9,209 nucleotides of DNA from Deltaproteobacteria bacterium (lineage in GTDB: Bacteria > Desulfobacterota > Desulfomonilia > UBA1062): assembly GCA_023230665.1 (NCBI GenBank), contig JALNWY010000121.1:1-9209 (forward strand). The letters run 5' to 3'. Below are positions 1 through 9,209 of the stretch, in pieces. The first letter of the stretch is position 1. Each line of letters opens with the position of its first letter. The position numbers and the translations under genes were made by a program. The notes under the pieces were generated by a model. That model worked only from the letters and a program-made list of their open reading frames with translations, was not told the origin of the DNA and ran no database searches.

Positions 1-1861
<1,861 letters not shown>

Positions 1862-1868
1862 TCTTTTT

Positions 1869-1874
1869 CTCCTT
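1869..1874 (-). promoter_or_regulatory. rpoC ribosome binding site that decides the TTG start
   Basis: An AAGGAG Shine-Dalgarno sequence lies in the 16-nt gap between the rpoB TAA and the rpoC start, with a 7-nt spacer to the TTG at 1861-1859. No ATG or GTG lies at a suitable distance, so this site supports TTG initiation. Confidence 0.85.
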
Positions 1875-1877
1875 TGC

Positions 1878-6020
<4,143 letters not shown>

Positions 6021-6086
6021 CTACAGTCTTCCTTTTTTGATTTGGGTTTTACTCACTATTTCAATATGTCAAAATAAGTACGGAAA

Positions 6087-6108
6087 GGGGCTGGAGAAAC
6101 CCAACCCC
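6087..6108 (-). terminator. Attenuator-like hairpin between rplL and rpoB
   Basis: In the minus-strand transcript GGGGTTGG (6108-6101) pairs with CCAGCCCC (6094-6087). This gives 8 base pairs with one G-U and a 6-nt loop, followed by UUU and then CC. The U tract is short, so it looks like a partial terminator or a processing hairpin rather than a full stop. It lies 25 nt after the rplL stop. E. coli has a partial terminator and an RNase III site in the same gap, which set the ratio of ribosomal protein to polymerase synthesis; a similar role here is inferred from position. The rest of the 113-nt spacer (6021-6133) holds a GACCGGTC palindrome at 6125-6132, an A+T-rich stretch and the rpoB Shine-Dalgarno at 6028-6034. 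Confidence 0.5.
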
Positions 6109-6133
6109 GAATAATATTCTTGAAGACCGGTCG

Positions 6134-6526
6134 CTACTTGATCTCCACAACAGCGCCGACTTCTTCCAGTTTCTTCTTCGCGTCTTCAGCATCTTCCTTG
6201 GAAATGTTCGTCTTGATGGGTGTGGGCGCGCCTTCGACAGCCTCCTTGGCTTCCTTGAGCCCGAGGTCGGTCAGGGACCGGACCACCTTGATGACCTGGA
6301 TCTTCTGTGCCCCTGCTTCTTTGAGGACCACGTCGAACTCGGTCTTCTCCTCGGCAGCCTCGGCAGCCGGAGCCGCGCCGCCGGCCGGAGCGGCCGCCAC
6401 TGCCGCCACGGGGGCCGCAGCGCTCACGCCGAACTTTTCCTCGAGCTCTTTCACGAAATCCGCAAGCTCCAGGACCGTCATGTTCTCAATATATTTGACT
6501 ACATCTTCACGCGTAATCTCAGCCAT
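6134..6526 (-). CDS. rplL: 50S ribosomal protein L7/L12
   Basis: This 130-aa acidic stalk protein binds L10 as dimers and recruits and activates the translational GTPases on the 50S subunit. The N-terminal dimerisation and L10-binding domain covers about residues 1-34 (EDVVKYIENMTVLELADFVK). A flexible Ala/Pro/Gly hinge covers about 35-60. The compact C-terminal domain covers about 62-130, with the factor-binding stretch IKVVRSLTDLGLKEAKEAVE and the typical C-terminal EEVGAVVEIK. The length is normal for the family, with a slightly long hinge. The ATG start lies 5 nt after the rplJ stop. Its AAGGAG sits within the last codons of rplJ, which suggests translational coupling. L12 is needed in several copies per ribosome, and the hairpin downstream may reduce read-through into rpoB. 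Confidence 0.99.
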   Translation of the reverse strand: MAEITREDVVKYIENMTVLELADFVKELEEKFGVSAAAPVAAVAAAPAGGAAPAAEAAEEKTEFDVVLKEAGAQKIQVIKVVRSLTDLGLKEAKEAVEGAPTPIKTNISKEDAEDAKKKLEEVGAVVEIK

Positions 6527-6531
6527 TTTTC

Positions 6532-7056
6532 TTACTCTCCTTGTCTTTTCTGATCTTCAACTGCCTTGAGCACATACACAAGCTGCCGCAGCACCGCGGC
6601 AAACACCCCGACAAAGTTGCTGACGGGCGCATTGAGGGATCCGAGCATCTTGGCCAGGAGCACTTCCTTAGGCGGCATCTTGGCGAGCGACTGAATGCCG
6701 TTCTCGTCCAGGAGCTTGCCTCCGAGGACGCCTCCCTGAAGACCGAGCTGCTCGTTTTCCCTGGCGAAATTCACCAGGGCCTTGGCGATTGAAACCGGGT
6801 CGCCCAGTGCAATCGCAATGGCCGTGGGCCCCGCAAACGAAGCATCGAGCTTCGCGACGGGCGTTTCCTGGGCCGCCCTGCTCAACAGGGTGTTCTTGAC
6901 CACCTGATACTTCCCGCCTGCGTCCTTGATGTTCTTTCGCAGCCGGGTCATCTTTTCCACGTTGAGTCCCATGTAATCGGTGACGAACACCGCCTGGGAC
7001 TGGCCCAGCTCGTCATGCAACCGGTTTACGAGTACTTCTTTGTCTTCTCTCTTCAA
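6532..7056 (-). CDS. rplJ: 50S ribosomal protein L10
   Basis: L10 is the base of the ribosomal stalk. Its N-terminal domain binds 23S rRNA next to L11, and its C-terminal helix carries L12 dimers. The protein is 174 aa, the usual size. Recognisable are the N-terminal VLVNRLHDEL.QSQAVFVTDY.GL region (8-31), the RNA-contacting YQVVKNTLLSRA (50-61), FAGPTAIAIA (74-83) and a C-terminal helix (about 138-170) that supplies the L12 sites. Translation starts at TTG (7056-7054), with GAGG 7 nt upstream. No in-frame ATG or GTG fits, and the only close upstream alternative would be an ATT. L10, in complex with L12, is the autogenous translational repressor of this operon in E. coli, and the 147-nt structured leader here is consistent with the same control. 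Confidence 0.98.
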   Translation of the reverse strand: MKREDKEVLVNRLHDELGQSQAVFVTDYMGLNVEKMTRLRKNIKDAGGKYQVVKNTLLSRAAQETPVAKLDASFAGPTAIAIALGDPVSIAKALVNFARENEQLGLQGGVLGGKLLDENGIQSLAKMPPKEVLLAKMLGSLNAPVSNFVGVFAAVLRQLVYVLKAVEDQKRQGE

Positions 7057-7203
7057 TGAAATACCTCACCCCTTTCTTTTATGGTCTATCCTGTCAAAGG
7101 GTGCCGGGGAATTCCCAGATCTCGGCGGGCAAACGCTTTAAGTCCGCCTCCTTAAATAAAGAAGGCGGACACCCGCTGTCTTTGACCAGGATGCTTTGCC
7201 TTG
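7057..7203 (-). promoter_or_regulatory. rplJ leader RNA, probable L10(L12) autoregulatory element
   Basis: The 147 nt between rplA and rplJ form a nested fold in the transcript. P1 is a long-range stem, CCU plus GUCAAAG (7190-7188 and 7186-7180, bulged G7187) with CUUUGACAGG (7099-7090), giving 10 base pairs. Inside it, P2 is GCGGG (7176-7172) with CCCGC (7129-7125). P3 is GUCCGCCU (7170-7163) with AGGCGGAC (7149-7142), 8 perfect pairs that can extend by a U-G and three more pairs to a 5-nt loop. A small GGG-AAUU-CCC hairpin lies at 7107-7116. The same location in many bacteria carries the L10 leader, where excess L10-L12 represses rplJL translation. The structure is read from the sequence; L10 binding is inferred from context. 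No U-rich tail follows P3, so a simple terminator is unlikely. Confidence 0.7.
7064..7067 (-). promoter_or_regulatory. rplJ Shine-Dalgarno (GAGG) for a TTG start
   Basis: GAGG lies 7 nt before the TTG start at 7056, within a purine-rich run (AAAGGGGTGAGG, 7075-7064). Part of this run can pair with CACCCUUU at 7103-7096 in the leader, so access to this site may be controlled by leader folding. Confidence 0.7.
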
Positions 7204-7908
7204 CTACTTCAGCAACTGCGGAACCTCGACCGGGTCTATCTTTACTCCGGGACCCATCGTGCTCGACAGCGCGACACTTTTGAGATACGTACCCTTGCTT
7301 GATGACGGTTTGAGCTTGAGGACGATTTCGAGGAGAGCTTTCAGATTGTCCAGTATCTTGTCACTGCCGAAGGAGACCTTGCCCACCGAGCAGTGAACGA
7401 TTCCCACCTTGTCTACCCGGAAGTCCACCCGGCCCGCTTTCATCTCGCCTACGGCCTTGGCCACCTCGAAGGTCACGGTGCCGAGCTTGGGGTTGGGCAT
7501 CATGCCGCGGGGGCCCAGGATCCGGCCGAGCTTGCCGACCGTGCCCATCATGTCGGGAGTGGCGATCACCTTGTCGAACTCGAGCCAACCACCCTGGATT
7601 TTCTCGGCCATGTCCTCGGCGCCCACGAAGTCGGCGCCTGCTTCCTCTGCCTCCTTGACCTTTTCGCCCTTGGCGAACACGAGGACCCGGGTGGTTTTTC
7701 CGGTGCCGTGGGGCAGGACGATTGATCCGCGGACCATCTGATCGGCATGGCGCGGGTCGACCCCAAGCCTCAAGGCGACATCCACGCTTTCGTCGAACTT
7801 GGCATAGGCGCTTTCCAGGACGAGGCCCAGCGCATCCTCCACCGTATATTTTTTCTGAGGATCGATCTTCTTCTTCACCTCAACGTATTTTTTCCCATTT
7901 TTCGCCAT
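7204..7908 (-). CDS. rplA: 50S ribosomal protein L1
   Basis: L1 forms the mobile L1 stalk at the E site and helps release deacylated tRNA. In E. coli it also represses translation of the L11-L1 transcript. The protein is 234 aa, a normal length. Domain I is made of the two ends of the chain (about 1-67 and 160-234), with domain II between them. Signature stretches include FDESVDVALRLGVDPR (38-53), VRGSIVLPHGTGK (59-71), ATPDMMGTVG (116-125), LGRILGPRGMMPNPK (127-141) and the C-terminal SSTMGPGVKID (215-225). The ATG start is preceded by AGGAG, which directly follows the rplK stop codon (TGAAGGAG), so the two genes are tightly linked. I see no clear copy of the L1 rRNA site upstream of rplK. 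Confidence 0.99.
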   Translation of the reverse strand: MAKNGKKYVEVKKKIDPQKKYTVEDALGLVLESAYAKFDESVDVALRLGVDPRHADQMVRGSIVLPHGTGKTTRVLVFAKGEKVKEAEEAGADFVGAEDMAEKIQGGWLEFDKVIATPDMMGTVGKLGRILGPRGMMPNPKLGTVTFEVAKAVGEMKAGRVDFRVDKVGIVHCSVGKVSFGSDKILDNLKALLEIVLKLKPSSSKGTYLKSVALSSTMGPGVKIDPVEVPQLLK

Positions 7909-7922
7909 TGCTCACTTCTCCT

Positions 7923-8351
7923 TCAGTCAACGATATCAATACCCATGCTCCGGGCAGTACCGGCTATGATCCTGATAGCCTGGTCCATGTCATCGGTATT
8001 GAGGTCTTTCATCTTCTGCGTGGCGATGTCCTTGAGCTGGTCCCTGGTGAGCTTCGCCACCTTGTCCTTGTTGGGAGTCGGTGAGCCATTGTCGATGCCG
8101 GCAGCCTTGATCAGCAGGGTGGATGCGGGCGGACTCTTGGTGATGAAGGTAAAGGAGCGGTCCTGATAGACCGAGATCTCCACCGGGATCTTGAACCCCC
8201 GCTGCTTGTCAGTGGCGGCATTGAACGCCTTGCAAAACTCCATGATGTTCACCCCGTGCTGCCCCAGCGCCGGTCCGACAGGGGGAGAAGGTTTTGCTTC
8301 GCCTGCGGGTATATGAATCTTAATTTTCGCTACGACATTTTTTTTCGCCAT
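7923..8351 (-). CDS. rplK: 50S ribosomal protein L11
   Basis: L11 binds the GTPase-associated region of 23S rRNA with L10 and L12. It is needed for factor turnover and for RelA activation, and its N-terminal domain is part of the thiostrepton site. The protein is 142 aa, as usual. The N-terminal domain shows IPAGEAKPSPPVGPALGQHG (14-33) and VNIMEFCKAFNA, with the conserved prolines that face the drug site. FTFITKSPPAS (67-77) leads to the linker. The C-terminal RNA-binding domain spans about 78-142 and includes GTARSMGI (131-138). The ATG follows nusG by 16 nt and has an AAGGGG Shine-Dalgarno. Nothing in the sequence is unusual. Confidence 0.99.
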   Translation of the reverse strand: MAKKNVVAKIKIHIPAGEAKPSPPVGPALGQHGVNIMEFCKAFNAATDKQRGFKIPVEISVYQDRSFTFITKSPPASTLLIKAAGIDNGSPTPNKDKVAKLTRDQLKDIATQKMKDLNTDDMDQAIRIIAGTARSMGIDIVD

Positions 8352-8367
8352 GTGTTACCCCTTGGGT

Positions 8368-8910
8368 CTATTTCTTGGTTATCTGATCAAAATTCAGCTC
8401 AACCGGCGTGGACCTGCCGAATATGCTCACCAGCACCCTGACCTTGCCCTTGTCCGGCTTGGTATCGTCCACCACGCCGCTGAAGTTCTGGAACGGGCCC
8501 TCGTTGACGATGACCTGATCGCCGACGCTGAACTCGCTCTGGTATGCGCGGCTCTCGATCCCTTCTTCGAGCTGGGATTTCAAGTTCTCCACCTCGGCAT
8601 CCGGGATGGTGGAAGGCGATGTCCTGCCTCCTACGAACCCCGTGACCTTCGGGGTGTTCATCACCACGTGCCAGGTCTTGTCGGTGAGCGCCATGCGCAC
8701 GAGGATATATCCGGGGAAATATCGCCTTCCCGCGGATTTCTTCTTCCCCGGCGCCGCTTTCTGCTCCTGTTCGGAAGGAACCAGGATGCCGGAAAAATAG
8801 TCCTCCACGTGAAAGGCCTTCACCCTTTCCTCAAGAGATCTCTTGGCCTTGTGCTCGTAGTTCGAATGCGTATGGACGACGTACCACTTGTGTTCGAGAT
8901 TTTCCTGCAT
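8368..8910 (-). CDS. nusG: Transcription termination/antitermination factor NusG
   Basis: NusG is the universal elongation factor. It bridges the RNA polymerase clamp and lobe, suppresses backtracking, and binds Rho or ribosomal protein S10 through its KOW domain. The protein is 180 aa, close to the E. coli length. The NGN domain covers about 7-115, with KWYVVHTHSNYE (8-19), FPGYILVRM (65-73) and TPKVTGFVGG (86-95). A Lys-rich loop (about 50-63, KAAPGKKKSAGRR) lies between them. The KOW domain covers about 125-180, with FSVGDQVIVNEGPFQNFSG (127-145) and GRSTPVELNF (165-174). It starts 4 nt after the secE stop with no strong Shine-Dalgarno, so translation is probably coupled to secE. Its partner subunits RpoB and RpoC are encoded further down the same strand. 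Confidence 0.99.
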   Translation of the reverse strand: MQENLEHKWYVVHTHSNYEHKAKRSLEERVKAFHVEDYFSGILVPSEQEQKAAPGKKKSAGRRYFPGYILVRMALTDKTWHVVMNTPKVTGFVGGRTSPSTIPDAEVENLKSQLEEGIESRAYQSEFSVGDQVIVNEGPFQNFSGVVDDTKPDKGKVRVLVSIFGRSTPVELNFDQITKK

Positions 8911-8914
8911 ACGA

Positions 8915-9106
8915 TCAACTCAGCACGAGCCTGACCACTTGGGAGAGGCCGAAATCGATGACCCACAGAAAAATGGACACCACGGCGCTTAAGATGAGCA
9001 CCGCAATGGTCCCGCTCACGATTTCCTTTCTGCCGGTCCAGGTGACCTTGTTCAATTCGGCCCTGACTTCCTTCAGGTATGTCTTTACGGCTTCGATTTT
9101 TTCCAT
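8915..9106 (-). CDS. secE: Preprotein translocase subunit SecE
   Basis: SecE is the small essential subunit that clamps SecY in the SecYEG membrane channel. The protein is 63 aa, the single-span form found in most bacteria (E. coli has three spans). An amphipathic N-terminal helix (about 5-20, VKTYLKEVRAELNKV) is followed by VTWTGRKE, corresponding to the conserved V-W-P-x-R-x-E stretch but with Thr in place of the usual Pro. One hydrophobic segment lies at about 32-51 and a short tail follows. The ATG at 9106 is chosen. An open frame continues upstream to a GTG at 9208, but it runs through the tRNA gene and encodes no SecE-like residues. The Shine-Dalgarno is weak (AAAGAAAG). It lies between tRNA-Trp and nusG, the standard place for secE. 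Confidence 0.97.
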   Translation of the reverse strand: MEKIEAVKTYLKEVRAELNKVTWTGRKEIVSGTIAVLILSAVVSIFLWVIDFGLSQVVRLVLS

Positions 9107-9127
9107 CTTTCTTTTACCCAACCAAAT

Positions 9128-9204
9128 TGGCAGGCCAGGAGGGACTCGAACCCCCAGCATCCGGATTTGGAGTCCGGCGCTCTGCCAATTAGAGCTACTG
9201 GCCT
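9128..9204 (-). tRNA. tRNA-Trp (anticodon CCA), CCA end encoded
   Basis: A complete 77-nt cloverleaf can be drawn. The acceptor stem AGGCCAG/CTGGCCT has 7 perfect pairs, with discriminator G and a genomic CCA. The D stem is GCTC/GAGC with a 9-nt loop containing GG. The anticodon stem is CCGGA/TCCGG with loop CTCCAAA, anticodon CCA at 9170-9168. The variable loop has 5 nt. The T stem is GGGGG/CCCTC (one G-U) with loop TTCGAGT. A tRNA-Trp gene directly before secE is a common bacterial arrangement. Only 5 bases remain before the window edge, so any promoter or upstream tRNA, tuf or rpmG gene cannot be seen. Confidence 0.99.
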
Positions 9205-9209
9205 GCACG

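Noticed and set aside
6046..6072. A possible promoter before rpoB: TTGACA at 6072-6067 and TAAAAC at 6051-6046
   Set aside because: The -35 match is perfect, but the spacer is only 15 nt and the -10 matches four of six positions. In an A+T-rich spacer this is weak evidence. Transcription-start mapping would settle it.
6363..6420. Low-complexity Ala/Pro-rich GC repeat-like stretch
   Set aside because: It encodes the normal flexible hinge of L7/L12 and is not an independent repeat.
7092..7097. TTGACA in the rplA-rplJ spacer as a promoter -35 box
   Set aside because: No -10-like sequence lies 16-18 nt downstream, and the bases belong to the 3' strand of the long-range leader stem.
7142..7170. 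The strong hairpin before rplJ as a rho-independent terminator
   Set aside because: The stem is long and perfect, but UUAAAG follows rather than a U-rich tract, and it is nested within the leader fold. It fits a regulatory leader better.
8915..9208. A longer secE starting at the GTG at 9208
   Set aside because: The extra 34 codons are the translated tRNA-Trp gene and spacer. SecE-like sequence begins at the ATG at 9106.

Overview
The window carries one block of essential transcription and translation genes, all on the minus strand. Read 5'->3' on that strand, from the right edge of the window to the left, the order is tRNA-Trp(CCA), secE, nusG, rplK (L11), rplA (L1), rplJ (L10), rplL (L7/L12), rpoB (beta) and a 5' partial rpoC (beta'). 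This is the classic bacterial secE-nusG-rplKAJL-rpoBC cluster. The DNA is G+C rich. The RpoB N-terminus (SFAKREEILEIPDLVEL, KDIGLQTVFKSVFPIKDF), the RpoB length of 1380 aa with both proteobacterial-type lineage inserts, and the RpoC N-terminus (EKPKDP) resemble Desulfobacterota (former Deltaproteobacteria, Syntrophobacter/Syntrophus-like). This placement rests on recalled family sequences, not on a search, and is moderate in confidence.

Layout: 9128-9204 is tRNA-Trp with an encoded CCA. 8915-9106 is secE, starting 21 nt after the tRNA. 8368-8910 is nusG, 4 nt after secE. 7923-8351 is rplK and 7204-7908 is rplA. 7057-7203 is a 147-nt structured leader before rplJ. 6532-7056 is rplJ with a TTG start. 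6134-6526 is rplL. 6021-6133 is a 113-nt spacer holding an attenuator-like hairpin. 1878-6020 is rpoB. 1-1861 is rpoC with a TTG start, cut by the left window edge after 620 codons. No stretch longer than 300 bases lacks a gene. The remaining gaps are 4-21 nt, consistent with one or a few co-transcribed units. The operon promoter must lie upstream of the tRNA, beyond the right edge.

How the genes work together: SecE anchors the SecYEG translocon. NusG binds RNA polymerase and couples it to ribosomes or Rho. L11, L1, L10 and L12 form the L1 stalk and the factor-binding stalk of the 50S subunit. RpoB and RpoC form the catalytic core of RNA polymerase. The two larger spacers, before rplJ and before rpoB, are where this operon is classically tuned by L10 autoregulation and by partial termination between ribosomal and polymerase genes. 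Both contain convincing RNA structures with mutually exclusive alternatives.

Most of the window is ordinary conserved housekeeping sequence. I found no mobile element, CRISPR array or new defence-like system. The most unusual item is an in-frame segment of 86 residues in the beta' clamp (RpoC residues 229-314) where other bacteria that I can recall have about 8 residues. The catalytic NADFDGD aspartates lie 79 positions later than in E. coli, although the zinc cysteines have identical numbers.
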